A stretch of 64,000 bases of DNA from Methylobacterium mesophilicum SR1.6/6 (GTDB lineage: Bacteria; Pseudomonadota; Alphaproteobacteria; Rhizobiales; Beijerinckiaceae), in NCBI RefSeq assembly GCF_000364445.2, contig NZ_CP043538.1, forward strand, positions 5,103,447 through 5,167,446, written 5' to 3'. The notes beneath the pieces are model-generated. The model ran no database searches. It was not told the origin of the DNA and saw only the letters and a list, made by a program, of their open reading frames with translations. Both the position numbers and the translations under genes were made by a program. Positions 8,798 to 18,449 of the stretch are shown piece after piece. Numbering within the stretch: position 1 is the first letter of the stretch; each line of letters opens with the position of its first letter.

Positions 8798-9984
8798 GGC
8801 GTCCCTCCCTCGGGGGCGACCACAGCCACCCGCCCGTCGGCGAGGCCGACCACGATCCGCGCCGCCGCGCCCTCGCCGAGGACCACGATGCCGGTCTCGG
8901 GCGCCGCCGGGAGCGGCACGCGCAGGCGCTCGCGCGGCGCGCCCTTCACCGTGATCAGGGCGATTTCCGGCTTGCCCGCCACGGGCAGAATCAGCTCGGG
9001 GCTGCCGCCGGCCGGGGCCGTGACCGCGAGGTCCGAATCGCCGTCGCCGGCGGCGTAGCCCTCCGCCGCGCCGGCCGGCTCGATCCGGTCGGGCTGCAGC
9101 GTCCAGATTTGCAGGCGGCCGCGCGCGCTCACCGTCGCGGCCTGGATCTGGCCGGACCCGGCGAAGTCGGCGATCCCGGCGATCTTGAGGGGCGGCCCGG
9201 GCTGCGGGTCCGTGCGCGCCGTGACCGCCCAGGTGCCGCCCGCCGGACGGCCGATCAGGACGAGCCCGCCCGAATCCGCGCCGGAGCGCGTCGTGGCGAG
9301 CAGTGCCGGGCGGTCGCCGAGGCGCAGCAGGCGCGGCCGGAGGGGCGCGAACACCGCCTCGCCCCCCGCCGGCACCGTGACGGTGGCCACCGGCACCGGC
9401 TTCGGATCGGTGCTGACCGCCATCGGCTGGCGCTCGCGGATCGTCAGGACGGAGGCGGCCTCGCTGCCGTCGGCGGCGCGGGTGCGCCCGGTGAGATAGG
9501 CGCTGATCGGCCCGGACAGCGCCCGGCGCGAGCCGGGCAGGGCTCCGCGCGGCGTCTCGGCGGCGGTAAGCCCCTCCACCGCCTCCGGCCCGATCGGGCG
9601 GACCGTGACGGTGCCGCTGGACAGCGCCAGCACGGCGCCGCCCGCGTCGCCCCAGGCCACGGCGAGCGGTGCGCTCTCCTCGTCGCCGGGCTGCTGACTC
9701 ACCGTCGCGCCGGTGATCGGCAGGAGGCCGGAGGTCGCCACCGAGACCGCGGCCTCGCTGCGGGGGCCGCGCAGTGCGCGCACCTTGAAGGGCAGGTCGA
9801 GGATCCGGACGGCGGGCTCGGCCCGCGCGGTGGCGTGCGGGAGCGCGCACAGGAGCAGGCCTGCGAGGAGCGCCCGGCGCCGGACGTCACGGCCACGCGC
9901 CGCCGCGTCCGGTCTGTCCGCGCGCCTGTCCGTACGCGCCTGCGTCGAAGCGGACGCCGCGTCGGCGAGGCGCGCTCTGGTCAA
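8794..9984 (-). CDS. Secreted repeat protein, function unknown
   Basis: About 396 residues, family not recognised. A basic N-terminus runs into a signal-like segment, [15 protein letters not shown] then ATARAEP. The mature part is rich in short beta-strand-like units with Gly and Asp turns ([35 protein letters not shown]), which resembles FG-GAP/VCBS beta-propeller repeats. No ATG or GTG precedes the signal segment; a TTG at 9984 overlaps the SDR stop as TTGA and is the best start candidate. The true N-terminus is uncertain by up to about 30 residues. It is coupled to the NUDIX gene downstream. Confidence 0.6.
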   Translation of the reverse strand: MTRARLADAASASTQARTDRRADRPDAAARGRDVRRRALLAGLLLCALPHATARAEPAVRILDLPFKVRALRGPRSEAAVSVATSGLLPITGATVSQQPGDEESAPLAVAWGDAGGAVLALSSGTVTVRPIGPEAVEGLTAAETPRGALPGSRRALSGPISAYLTGRTRAADGSEAASVLTIRERQPMAVSTDPKPVPVATVTVPAGGEAVFAPLRPRLLRLGDRPALLATTRSGADSGGLVLIGRPAGGTWAVTARTDPQPGPPLKIAGIADFAGSGQIQAATVSARGRLQIWTLQPDRIEPAGAAEGYAAGDGDSDLAVTAPAGGSPELILPVAGKPEIALITVKGAPRERLRVPLPAAPETGIVVLGEGAAARIVVGLADGRVAVVAPEGGTP

Positions 9985-10736
9985 ACGTGCTGGCCGCCGT
10001 TGATGTGCAGCTCGGCCCCGTTCACGTAGGACGAGGCCTCGGTGCACAGGAAGTAGATCGCCTTGGCGACCTCGTCCGGGGTGCCGAGGCGGCGCTGGGG
10101 GATCTGCTCGATCAGCTTCTCGGTGCCGGGCGACAGGATCGAGGTGTCGATCTCGCCGGGCGAGATCGCGTTCACCCGCACGCCCAGCGGCCCGAAATCG
10201 GCGGCCATCTCGCGGGTCAGGCCGGCCAGCGCCGCCTTGGACGTGCCGTAGGCCGCCCCCGCGAAGGGGTGGACGCGCGAGCCCGCGATCGACGTCACGT
10301 TGACGATCGAGCCCTTGGCCCGGGCGAGTTCCTCGCGCAGGCCCCGGGCGAGCAGGATCGTGGCGAAGAGGTTGACTTGGAACACCCGCTGCCACGCATC
10401 GAACTCGGTGGCGAGCGCGCCGAGGCGCTCGCCCTCCGGTCCCTTCGGCGAGATGCCGGCATTGTTGACCAGCGCGTGCAGCACGCCGCCCTCGGCGGCG
10501 AGCCGGCCCCGGACCTCCTCGACGGCGCGGACCGTGTCCTGGGCATCCGCGAGGTCGACCTGGAGATGGTCCTCGGGGCCCATCTCCCAGGGGCAGTTCT
10601 CCGGGAAGGCGTGGCGCGAGCAGGTGATCACCCGCCAGCCCGCGGCCGAGAAGCGCTTGACGGTGGCGTGGCCGATGCCCCGGCTCGCGCCCGTGAGCAG
10701 CATGATGCGCCGGCGTTCGTTGACGGGGAGGGCCAA
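9981..10736 (-). CDS. SDR family oxidoreductase
   Basis: A 251-residue classical short-chain dehydrogenase/reductase. The cofactor motif is TGASRGIG, NNAG is present (LVNNAGISP), the catalytic serine is in NVTSIAGSR and the Tyr/Lys pair in YGTSK. ISPGEIDTSIL and the C-terminal [13 protein letters not shown] are typical. The substrate is unknown. The start may be TTG at 10736 (ALPVNERRRI before the Rossmann strand) or ATG at 10703; the longer form is kept because it supplies a natural first beta strand. The next gene starts within its stop. It is divergent from the carboxymuconolactone decarboxylase-like gene. Confidence 0.85.
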   Translation of the reverse strand: MALPVNERRRIMLLTGASRGIGHATVKRFSAAGWRVITCSRHAFPENCPWEMGPEDHLQVDLADAQDTVRAVEEVRGRLAAEGGVLHALVNNAGISPKGPEGERLGALATEFDAWQRVFQVNLFATILLARGLREELARAKGSIVNVTSIAGSRVHPFAGAAYGTSKAALAGLTREMAADFGPLGVRVNAISPGEIDTSILSPGTEKLIEQIPQRRLGTPDEVAKAIYFLCTEASSYVNGAELHINGGQHV

Positions 10737-10869
10737 AGCCGTAAGCCTCGCTGGCGGTAGGGATCGCGGCCCGCTCCGGGCGCGGGTCGTGCCGGTGAGC
10801 CCCTACGGTCTAGGCGCAGTGGGGCCGGAAATCCAGAGCGCGCCAGGGATAGGGAAGCGAGGAGACGTC

Positions 10870-11451
10870 ATGGCGAGCGGCCAGACCAGGGCGGAGCGCA
10901 TGCCGGAGATCCCGGCGGGGGATCTCACGGAGGCGCAGGCCGCCGCGGCGGCGGCGTTTTCGGCCGAGCGCGGCGTCCCGGTCTTCGGGCCGTTCGTTCC
11001 GCTGCTGCGCAGCCCGGAACTGATGCTCTGCGCCAGCCGGATGGGGCTGTACCTGCGCTACGGCAGTGCCCTGCCGCTGCGGATCAGCGAGTTCGCGATC
11101 CTCATCGTGGCCCGGGAATGGAGCCAGCCGGTGGAGTGGGCGATCCATCACCCGATCGCCCTCAAGGCCGGCGTCGCGCCCGAGACCGCGCAGGCCCTGG
11201 CCGAGGGGCGCCGGCCCGACACCATGAGCGCCGACGAGGCCCTGGCCTACGCCTTCTCGACGGAGCTGATGCATAACCGTGCGGTGAGCGACCCGACCTA
11301 CGCGGCCGTTGAGGCGCGCTTCGGTGCGCAGGGCGCGATCGATCTGACCGGCATCAACGGCTACTACGCGCTGCTGGCCATGACCATGAACGTCGCCCGG
11401 ACGGCGGTGCCGGACGGGTCGTCCGCGCCGCTGCCGACGCTGGTGAGATAG
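10870..11451 (+). CDS. Carboxymuconolactone decarboxylase-like protein
   Basis: A 193-residue alpha-helical protein of the CMD/AhpD superfamily. The core region is LRISEFAILIVAREW followed by EWAIHHPIALKAGV, where a histidine occupies the active-site region and no CxxC is present. It is therefore closer to gamma-carboxymuconolactone decarboxylase than to the AhpD peroxidase partners. No other aromatic-degradation gene is nearby, so a real role in protocatechuate breakdown is doubtful. The ATG at 10870 follows a GGAGACGTC context. Confidence 0.75.
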   Translation: MASGQTRAERMPEIPAGDLTEAQAAAAAAFSAERGVPVFGPFVPLLRSPELMLCASRMGLYLRYGSALPLRISEFAILIVAREWSQPVEWAIHHPIALKAGVAPETAQALAEGRRPDTMSADEALAYAFSTELMHNRAVSDPTYAAVEARFGAQGAIDLTGINGYYALLAMTMNVARTAVPDGSSAPLPTLVR

Positions 11452-11745
11452 GCGGCGGCGCCGCCGCGCGGCCGATCGTCGGGCCGGGATCAGACTCCGG
11501 TTCGCACCACCCGTCCGGGAGCGGGTGCAGGCCACCACGCGAAGGGGCGCGGTCGTGCAGCGCACGCTGCCGGATACCGTGCCGGGGCTGCCGCCTGAGT
11601 GCTGCCTGAGCGCCACCGGGCGGAGAACGGAACCGCGTGCCGCCCGATTTCATTTGCCCGCCGGGCCGGTATCGCTATGGTCCGCCGCGCCCGGCGGGGC
11701 CTGTCCCGCCATATCCCCCGCCGAGATCCGCGATCCGCTAACGAC

Positions 11746-12780
11746 ATGTCCCAACGCGTGTGCATCTCGCTCGACGCCATGGGCGGCGACCACGGGCCCA
11801 CCACCGTCGTGCCCGGCGCCGCGCTCGCCCGCGAGCGCCATCCCGGCACCACCTTCCTGATGTTCGGCGACGAGGCCGTCATCGCGCCGCTGGTCGCCAA
11901 CGAGCCCCGGCTCAAGGACTGCGTCGAGATTCGCCACACCAGCGTGGCGGTGGCGATGGACGACAAGCCGAGCCAGGCGGTGCGCCAGGGCCGGGGCAAG
12001 TCCTCCATGTGGCAGGCGATCCAGGCGGTCCGCGACGGCCAAGCCGATGCCTGCGTGTCGGCCGGCAACACCGGCGCCCTGATGGCGATGTCGAAGATCT
12101 GCCTGAAGACCATGTCGGGCATCGAGCGCCCGGCCATCGCCTGCCTGTGGCCGACCGTGCGCGGCGAGAGCGTCGTGCTCGACGTCGGCGCCACCATCGG
12201 CACCGACGCCGAGCACCTCGTCGAGATGGCCGTCATGGGCTCGGCCATGGCCCGCATCGTGTTCGACCTCGACCGTCCGACCGTTGGCCTGCTCAATGTC
12301 GGCACCGAGGAGATGAAGGGCAACGAGGCGGTCAAGGAGGCCGCCCGGATCCTGCGCGAGATGGAGAGCCCGGGCCTGAGCTACCACGGCTTCGTGGAGG
12401 GCACCGATCTCGGCCGCGGCACGGTCGACGTGGTGGTGACCGAGGGGTTCACCGGCAACATCGCCCTCAAGACCGCCGAGGGCACCGCCAAGCAGATCGC
12501 CACCTACCTGCGCGCCGCGATGACCCGGACGCTCGCCGCCAAGATCGGCGCGCTGTTCGCCCGGCAGGCCTTCCGGGCGCTCAAGGACAAGATGAATCCG
12601 AGCCGGGCCAACGGCGGCGTGTTCCTCGGCCTGGAGGGGATCGTCATCAAGAGCCACGGCTCGGAGAACGCGCAGGGCTTCGCGGCGGCGATCGATCTGG
12701 CGCACGACATGGCCCGCCACGACATGATCCGCACGATCCGCGAGATGCTCGACCAGACATCGGCCCTCGCGCCGGCCTGA
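11746..12780 (+). CDS. plsX: Phosphate acyltransferase PlsX
   Basis: A 344-residue PlsX, which makes acyl-phosphate from acyl-ACP for phospholipid synthesis. The signature N-terminus [12 protein letters not shown] is present, with [10 protein letters not shown] and [13 protein letters not shown] further in. The start is ATG at 11746; the long in-frame extension upstream is not conserved-looking. It heads the plsX-fabH-ihfA-merR cluster typical of alphaproteobacteria (also near rpmF in many species, not seen here). Confidence 0.96.
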   Translation: MSQRVCISLDAMGGDHGPTTVVPGAALARERHPGTTFLMFGDEAVIAPLVANEPRLKDCVEIRHTSVAVAMDDKPSQAVRQGRGKSSMWQAIQAVRDGQADACVSAGNTGALMAMSKICLKTMSGIERPAIACLWPTVRGESVVLDVGATIGTDAEHLVEMAVMGSAMARIVFDLDRPTVGLLNVGTEEMKGNEAVKEAARILREMESPGLSYHGFVEGTDLGRGTVDVVVTEGFTGNIALKTAEGTAKQIATYLRAAMTRTLAAKIGALFARQAFRALKDKMNPSRANGGVFLGLEGIVIKSHGSENAQGFAAAIDLAHDMARHDMIRTIREMLDQTSALAPA

Positions 12781-12897
12781 CCGGCCAGTGCCGGCCGGTC
12801 CCGGCTTGAGAGCCCGTCGCCGGACGGGATGGAAATCGGGCGGTCCCGGCATCACAACTGGGAATTGTGAGGCCGCAACCGTCCGGGAAGGACACAG

Positions 12898-13905
12898 ATG
12901 GCAAACCTCCGCACAGATCCCGAGCAGAACCGGCGCGCCCCGAACCTGCGCTCGGTGGTGGTCGGGACCGGATCGAGCCTGCCCGACGCGGTGGTGACGA
13001 ACGCCGCCCTCGCCGAGCGGGTCGACACCTCCGACGAATGGATCGTCCAGCGCACCGGCATCCGCCAGCGCCACATCGCGTCCGAGAGCGAGACCACCTC
13101 GGTGCTCGGCACCCGGGCCGGGCGGGCCGCCCTCGACGATGCCGGCCTGACGGCGGATGACATCGATCTGGTCATCTGCGCGACCTCGACACCGGACCAC
13201 ACCTTCCCGTCCACCGCGACCCAGATCCAGGCGGCCCTCGGCATCCACCAGGGCGCGGCCTTCGACCTCCAGGCCGTCTGCGCCGGCTTCGTCTTCGCGG
13301 TCTCGACCGCCGACAAGTTCCTGACCACCGGGGCGGCCCGCCGGGCGCTGGTGATCGGCGCCGAGACCTTCTCGCGGATCGTCGACTGGGAGGATCGCAC
13401 CACCTGCGTCCTCTTCGGCGACGGCGCCGGCGCCATCGTGCTGGAGGCGCAGGAGGGGGCGGAGGGCCGGGGCGTCCTCAGTTCGAGCCTTCGCTCGGAC
13501 GGCCGTCACCGGGAGAAGCTCTACGTCGACGGCGGGCCGGGCTCGACCGGCACCACCGGGCACCTGCGCATGGAGGGCCGCGACGTGTTCCGATTCGCGG
13601 TCGGGCAGGTGACCGACGTGATCGTCGAGGCCTTCGAGCAGGCCGGCACGACGGCTCAGGATCTCGACTGGTTCGTGCCGCACCAGGCGAACCGCCGGAT
13701 CATCGAGGCCTCGGCCGACAAGCTCGGGATCGCCCGGGAGAAGATCGTCCTGACGGTGGACCGCCACGGCAACACCTCGGCGGCCTCGATCCCGCTGGCC
13801 CTCGACGTGGCGCGGCGGGACGGCCGCATCCGGACCGGCGACTTGGTGATGATCGAGGCGATCGGCGGCGGCTTCAGCTGGGGGGCGGCGCTGATCCGCT
13901 GGTGA
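12898..13905 (+). CDS. fabH: 3-oxoacyl-[ACP] synthase III
   Basis: A 335-residue KAS III that starts fatty acid synthesis by condensing acetyl-CoA with malonyl-ACP. The catalytic triad is visible: Cys128 ([10 protein letters not shown]), His262 ([10 protein letters not shown]) and Asn292 (RHGNTSAAS). The C-terminal [13 protein letters not shown] is the family ending. GGAAGG lies about eight bases before the ATG. It follows plsX after about 117 bp that include a GC-rich inverted repeat (ACCGGCC/GGCCGGT). Length and all key residues are normal. Confidence 0.97.
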   Translation: MANLRTDPEQNRRAPNLRSVVVGTGSSLPDAVVTNAALAERVDTSDEWIVQRTGIRQRHIASESETTSVLGTRAGRAALDDAGLTADDIDLVICATSTPDHTFPSTATQIQAALGIHQGAAFDLQAVCAGFVFAVSTADKFLTTGAARRALVIGAETFSRIVDWEDRTTCVLFGDGAGAIVLEAQEGAEGRGVLSSSLRSDGRHREKLYVDGGPGSTGTTGHLRMEGRDVFRFAVGQVTDVIVEAFEQAGTTAQDLDWFVPHQANRRIIEASADKLGIAREKIVLTVDRHGNTSAASIPLALDVARRDGRIRTGDLVMIEAIGGGFSWGAALIRW

Positions 13906-14061
13906 GGCCGGCGAAACAATTCGTCACCCCCGTGCGGTTGACCGGGGGCGGAGCGCCGATTAGCGTGCCGTATCATAGGGATACGCCTTCAGTGTTCGGT
14001 GCGGCCTCGATCGCCGCACCCGGCGCCATGGGGGCGAGGAACATGGGCGAGGGGACACGGC

Positions 14062-14382
14062 ATGGCAGGCAAGACGGTGACGCGCGCCGACTTGAGCGAG
14101 GCCGTTTACCATCAGGTGGGCCTGTCACGGACCGAGTCTGCCGCCCTCGTCGAGACCGTGCTGTCGGAGATCTGCAGCTGCCTCGCGAGTGGTGAAACCG
14201 TGAAGCTGTCCTCGTTCGGCTCCTTCGTGGTGCGCAGCAAGGGCAAGCGCGTCGGCCGCAACCCGAAGACCGGTGTCGAGGTGGCGATCGAGCCGCGACA
14301 GGTGATGGTGTTCAAGCCCTCCAACGTGCTCAAGGCCAAGATCAACGGCCTGAACGGCGCGGGCGCTCACGACGACGACTGA
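14062..14382 (+). CDS. ihfA: Integration host factor subunit alpha
   Basis: A 106-residue DNA-bending protein of the HU/IHF family. Characteristic segments are [17 protein letters not shown] at the N-terminus, [17 protein letters not shown], and the DNA-contacting arm with [12 protein letters not shown], then VMVFKPS. It bends DNA as a heterodimer with IhfB and acts in transcription, replication and site-specific recombination. It lies between fabH and the MerR gene, the standard alphaproteobacterial order. The acidic tail (AHDDD) is a small addition. Confidence 0.95.
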   Translation: MAGKTVTRADLSEAVYHQVGLSRTESAALVETVLSEICSCLASGETVKLSSFGSFVVRSKGKRVGRNPKTGVEVAIEPRQVMVFKPSNVLKAKINGLNGAGAHDDD

Positions 14383-14501
14383 GTGGAGCCGCGCGCGGCT
14401 CAATCTTCGGTCTGCGGAGGAATTCCAGAGCCGGCGAGGCTTGAGCCCGGCCTTGCGGGCCGGCAAGATCGGTCCGTCCCGAACCGATCCGCCAGAGCCC
14501 C

Positions 14502-14990
14502 ATGCCGCCAGCCCTCGCCGCCGAAGAGCCCGTCGAACCGCCGGCCGGAGCCGGCGAGAAGAGCCCCCACGCGTTCCGCACGATCAGCGAGGTGGCCGAG
14601 GACCTCGACGTGCCCCAGCACGTGCTGCGGTTCTGGGAGACCCGCTTCGGTCAGATCCGTCCGGTGAAGCGGGCCGGGGGCCGGCGCTACTACCGGCCGC
14701 AGGACGTCGAGCTCGTCGCCGGCATCCGCCACCTGCTCCACGTCCGGCGCTACACGATCGCGGGGGCGCAGCGGGTGCTCAAGGACCACGGGGTCCGCTT
14801 CGTCCAGGCGGTCGGTCGCGGCGAGGCCGTGGCGGCCGAGCCGCTGTTTCAGGAGGCCGAGGCGGAGGCGGGGGGCCGGAGCGGCGCGCTTGCGGATCCG
14901 GACCGTGCCGTCCTGGCAGAGGTCCTGGCCGAGCTGCGTGCGTGCCGCGCCCTGCTCGATGGGTTGGAGACGGCCACCGAGGACGTCTGA
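14502..14990 (+). CDS. MerR family transcriptional regulator
   Basis: A 162-residue regulator with the MerR winged helix: [42 protein letters not shown] and [15 protein letters not shown]. The effector part is short and lacks metal-binding cysteine clusters, so the signal is unknown. It is the conserved partner downstream of ihfA in Rhizobiales. The C-terminal part is Ala/Glu-rich, ending in a helical stretch ([19 protein letters not shown]) that likely dimerises. Confidence 0.85.
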   Translation: MPPALAAEEPVEPPAGAGEKSPHAFRTISEVAEDLDVPQHVLRFWETRFGQIRPVKRAGGRRYYRPQDVELVAGIRHLLHVRRYTIAGAQRVLKDHGVRFVQAVGRGEAVAAEPLFQEAEAEAGGRSGALADPDRAVLAEVLAELRACRALLDGLETATEDV

Positions 14991-15114
14991 CGAGACCGTC
15001 CGACGAGGAGGTGTGGGACCCGATCCGGCCGGTTTGCCGGGCCCCGCTGCCGCACCCGGCCTGTCACAACGCGCGGAAGGCGAACCTTCGGCAACAACTC
15101 GCGTTGTCGCCCGC

Positions 15115-15534
15115 ATGGCCGCGCCCAAATCCAAGCTGTCGCCCAGCCAGGAACTGATGGCCCGCATCATGCGGATCGTCCGCACCTGCCCGGAAGCGGC
15201 GTCCGAAGTCTTGGAACTGATGTTCCTCGTCAGCCAGATCGAGGCCGCCACCGGCGTCGATCGGGAGTACCGCGACGCCAAGCGCGTGATCAGCCGCCTG
15301 CGCCATCCACTCTGGGACATGGGGCCGACCGATCGCGAGAAGCTGCTCGCGGCCGCCGAGACGATTCGCCGGGTCTGCCGCTTGGCCGAGGACGAGATCC
15401 CCCCCGTGCCGACCGCCGATGCGGGGGAGCGCGCGCGGGTCGAGGCGCGGCTCGCCACCGCCCTGGCGGGAGAGTTCGACGCGGCGCAGATCGCGCGCGT
15501 CACCGGCATCGTCGCGGCGGCGCTGCAGAATTAA
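15115..15534 (+). CDS. Conserved-looking hypothetical protein (139 aa)
   Basis: A 139-residue soluble helical protein; no family recognised. It begins APKSKLSPSQELMARIMRIV and contains VLELMFLVSQIEAATGVDRE and DAKRVISRLRHPLWDMGPTD, with coding-like composition throughout. No signal peptide or membrane segment. The ATG at 15115 is the natural start since the upstream in-frame part overlaps the end of the MerR gene in another frame. It is followed by 120 bp to the next gene. Confidence 0.6.
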   Translation: MAAPKSKLSPSQELMARIMRIVRTCPEAASEVLELMFLVSQIEAATGVDREYRDAKRVISRLRHPLWDMGPTDREKLLAAAETIRRVCRLAEDEIPPVPTADAGERARVEARLATALAGEFDAAQIARVTGIVAAALQN

Positions 15535-15654
15535 CCCGACGCCCAAGCCCTCGACGGCAGTCGGCGGCGTCCCCACATGCACGCCACCGATGAACGGGGC
15601 ATCCGGACAGGCGTCCGGACACAGCTCCCGGGTCGGCACCGGAGAGACGCTGCC

Positions 15655-16098
15655 ATGATCGCCCATCGTCCGCTCGCCGCGCTGCTCGTGGGGAGCTTGG
15701 CTCTCGTCGGGCCGGCGCTGGCCCAGTCGCCGACCAGCCGGACCAAGACGGTCGCCCCCGGCAAGACCGTACGCCTCGAGATCGCACCCAATCTCAAGAA
15801 GGATTGTTCTCCTGGCCCGATGCCGGAGTTCAAGGTTTCCGGATCCCCGAAGAACGGTTCGGTCATCACCAAGGTCGGCAAGCTGAAGACGCCGGCCAGC
15901 TACCGGTGTCCCAACAAGGAGGCGGCCGTCCAGGCGCTCTTTTACCAGCCCAACAATGGCTTCACCGGGACCGACGAAGTGACGTTCGAGGTCAAGAGTT
16001 CCGACGGGCAAGTCCAGACGCAGACCGTCAAGATTACGGTCGCAGCCTCGGGTGGCAAATCCGGAGATGACGCCAAGAAGGAAGGGACGGATCTGTGA
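15655..16098 (+). CDS. Secreted protein with one Ig/cadherin-like fold domain
   Basis: A 147-residue exported protein. The N-terminus, IAHRPLAALLVGSLALVGPA then LAQS, is a clear signal peptide with an Ala-x-Ala site. The mature domain contains NNGFTGTDEVTFEVKSSDG and ends in alternating strands (TQTVKITVAASGG), a pattern typical of bacterial Ig-like/cadherin-like modules. Two cysteines (KKDCSPG, YRCPNK) may form a disulfide. The ATG at 15655 follows GGAGAG; an upstream ATG would add a non-signal leader. Function unknown. Confidence 0.65.
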   Translation: MIAHRPLAALLVGSLALVGPALAQSPTSRTKTVAPGKTVRLEIAPNLKKDCSPGPMPEFKVSGSPKNGSVITKVGKLKTPASYRCPNKEAAVQALFYQPNNGFTGTDEVTFEVKSSDGQVQTQTVKITVAASGGKSGDDAKKEGTDL

Positions 16099-16315
16099 AC
16101 GGCGACGGAGATCCGCGATCTCTCTGATCCTGCAGCCTTGCGCACGCGCTCGGCCGCGGCGCGGACACTCGTCCGGGCCGCGTTCAGGTCGACGCAGTGT
16201 TGCAAGCAATCGACATGCCGCGCACCATGCTCGCCGCACTGCGACAAAAGCGGGCCTGTCGGTTGCATCCGAGCCGAGACAGGATGAAGCTGTCACGGTC
16301 TGAGAGGGTTATCGA

Positions 16316-18268
16316 ATGCCCATGCATGCGACGAACGACCTTTTCCAGAGCTTCGCCCGAGGGTACGAGGCCCGCCGCGACACGGAGATGACGCTCTCCG
16401 AGTATCTTGAGGCCTGCCGCGACGAGCCGCTGATGTACGCCTCGGCCGCCGAGCGCATCCTGGCGGCGATCGGCGAGCCCGAATTCGTAGACACCGCAAG
16501 GGATTCGCGCCTCGGCCGGATCTTCATGAACCGGACGATCCGGACCTATCCGGCCTTCCGCGAGTTCTACGGCATGGAGGAGACGATCGAGCGGATCGTC
16601 TCGTTCTTCCGCCACGCCGCGCAGGGGCTGGAGGAGCGCAAGCAAATCCTCTACCTGCTGGGTCCGGTGGGCGGCGGTAAGTCGTCGCTGGCCGAGCGGC
16701 TGAAGCTCCTGATGGAGGTTCACCCCGTCTACGTACTCAAAGCCGGGGACGAGGTTTCGCCGGTCTTCGAGAGTCCGCTGGGCCTGTTCGACCCCGAGAC
16801 CATGGGCGAGGAGATCCAGCGCCGCTACGGCATCCCGCGCCGGCGGCTGACCGGCCTGATGAGCCCCTGGGCGCTGAAGCGCCTCGACGAGTTCAACGGC
16901 GACATCTCGCGGTTCAAGGTGATCAAGGTCCGGCCCTCGCGCCTGCGCCAGATCGCCATCGCCAAGACCGAGCCGGGCGACGAGAACAACCAGGACATCT
17001 CCTCGCTGGTCGGCAAGGTCGATATCCGCCGCCTGGAGACCCTGTCGCAGGCCGATCCCGACGCCTACTCGTACTCGGGCGGCCTGAACCGGGCGAACCA
17101 GGGCATCCTCGAGTTCGTCGAGATGTTCAAGGCGCCGATCAAGATGCTGCACCCGCTGCTCACCGCGACGCAGGAGGGCAACTACGTCGGCACCGAGAAT
17201 ATCGGCGCGATTCCCTTCACCGGCGTGATCCTGGCCCACTCGAACGAGGCCGAGTGGCAGTCGTTCAAGACCAACAAGAACAACGAGGCCTTCATCGACC
17301 GGATCTACGTGATCAAGGTCCCGTACTGCCTGCGCGTCACCGAGGAGCAGCGGATCTACGAGAAGCTGATCTCCGGCTCGGAACTGTCGGACGCGGCCTG
17401 CGCGCCCGGCACGCTGGAGATGCTGGCGCGGTTCTCGGTGCTGTCGCGCCTGCGCGAGCATGCCAATTCCAACGTCTTCTCGAAGATGCGGGTCTACGAC
17501 GGCGAGTCCTTACGCGAGGTCGATCCCCGCGCCCGCTCGATGCAGGAGTACAAGGACACGGCCGGCGTCGACGAGGGCATGGACGGGATCTCGACCCGCT
17601 TCGCCTTCAAGGTGCTGGCCGCGACCTTCAACCACGACACCACCGAGGTCTCGGCCGACCCGGTGCACCTGATGTACGTGCTGGAGCAGTCGCTGCGCCG
17701 CGAGCAGCTCCCGCCCGAGACCGAGAAGAAGTACCTGGAATTCATCAAGACCGAGCTGGCCCCGCGCTACGCGGAGTTCATCGGCCACGAGATCCAGAAG
17801 GCCTACCTCGAATCGTACCACGATTACGGGCAGAACCTGTTCGACCGGTACATCGACTACGCCGACGCCTGGATCGAGGACCAGGACTTCAAGGACGCCG
17901 AGACCGGCCAGCTGATGAACCGCGAGCTCCTGAACCAGGAGCTGACCAAGATCGAGAAGCCGGCCGGGATCGCCAACCCGAAGGATTTTCGCAATGAGGT
18001 GGTGAAGTTCGCCCTGCGCTCCCGGGCGCAGCACGGCGGCCGCAACCCGAGCTGGACCAGCTACGAGAAACTGCGCGAGGTGATCGAGCGGCGGATGTTC
18101 TCGCAGGTGGAGGAGCTGCTGCCGGTGATCTCCTTCGGCTCGAAAAAGGACGGCGAGACCGAGAAGAAGCACGGCGAGTTCGTCGAGCGCATGGTGGCGC
18201 GCGGCTACACCGAGCGGCAGGTCCGCCGTTTGGTGGAGTGGTACATGCGGGTGAAGCAGGCCGGCTGA
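16316..18268 (+). CDS. prkA: PrkA-type serine protein kinase (YeaG homologue)
   Basis: A 650-residue AAA+ protein of the PrkA/YeaG family. The Walker A motif is in LLGPVGGGKSSLAERLK near residue 120, and the C-terminal PrkA domain carries GHEIQKAYLESYHDYGQNLF. The protein is implicated in stress and starvation responses; the kinase activity assigned to PrkA is family knowledge and cannot be seen here. It is followed by yeaH and spoVR, the standard three-gene partner set. GAGAGGG lies about eight bases before the ATG. No EcfG-type promoter was found in the 217 bp upstream. Confidence 0.95.
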   Translation: MPMHATNDLFQSFARGYEARRDTEMTLSEYLEACRDEPLMYASAAERILAAIGEPEFVDTARDSRLGRIFMNRTIRTYPAFREFYGMEETIERIVSFFRHAAQGLEERKQILYLLGPVGGGKSSLAERLKLLMEVHPVYVLKAGDEVSPVFESPLGLFDPETMGEEIQRRYGIPRRRLTGLMSPWALKRLDEFNGDISRFKVIKVRPSRLRQIAIAKTEPGDENNQDISSLVGKVDIRRLETLSQADPDAYSYSGGLNRANQGILEFVEMFKAPIKMLHPLLTATQEGNYVGTENIGAIPFTGVILAHSNEAEWQSFKTNKNNEAFIDRIYVIKVPYCLRVTEEQRIYEKLISGSELSDAACAPGTLEMLARFSVLSRLREHANSNVFSKMRVYDGESLREVDPRARSMQEYKDTAGVDEGMDGISTRFAFKVLAATFNHDTTEVSADPVHLMYVLEQSLRREQLPPETEKKYLEFIKTELAPRYAEFIGHEIQKAYLESYHDYGQNLFDRYIDYADAWIEDQDFKDAETGQLMNRELLNQELTKIEKPAGIANPKDFRNEVVKFALRSRAQHGGRNPSWTSYEKLREVIERRMFSQVEELLPVISFGSKKDGETEKKHGEFVERMVARGYTERQVRRLVEWYMRVKQAG

Positions 18269-18449
18269 GGGATGACGGGGTCCGGTTCGGCCGGGCCCTG
18301 TTCCGACCCTCCGCCGCCACAGTTTCGGACGACCGGCCGGTGAAGATCTGGGGCCAGCTGCGAACGAGGGATCCTTTCCTCCGGCAACGGCATGGTACGA
18401 TCAGGGTCCGGACCCGGCCGGCACACGCGGACGAGGGTTTTTGCAGCGG

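Noticed and set aside
11628..11658. GGAAC-N17-CATT before plsX as an EcfG promoter
   Set aside because: The -10 box differs from CGTT, and plsX is a housekeeping gene.
11650..13767. 705-codon minus-strand frame opposite plsX and fabH
   Set aside because: Both plus-strand genes are complete and carry catalytic residues; the antisense frame has no recognisable domain.
14991..15114. Possible tRNA between the MerR gene and the next gene
   Set aside because: No acceptor stem, D arm or T-loop pattern could be found.
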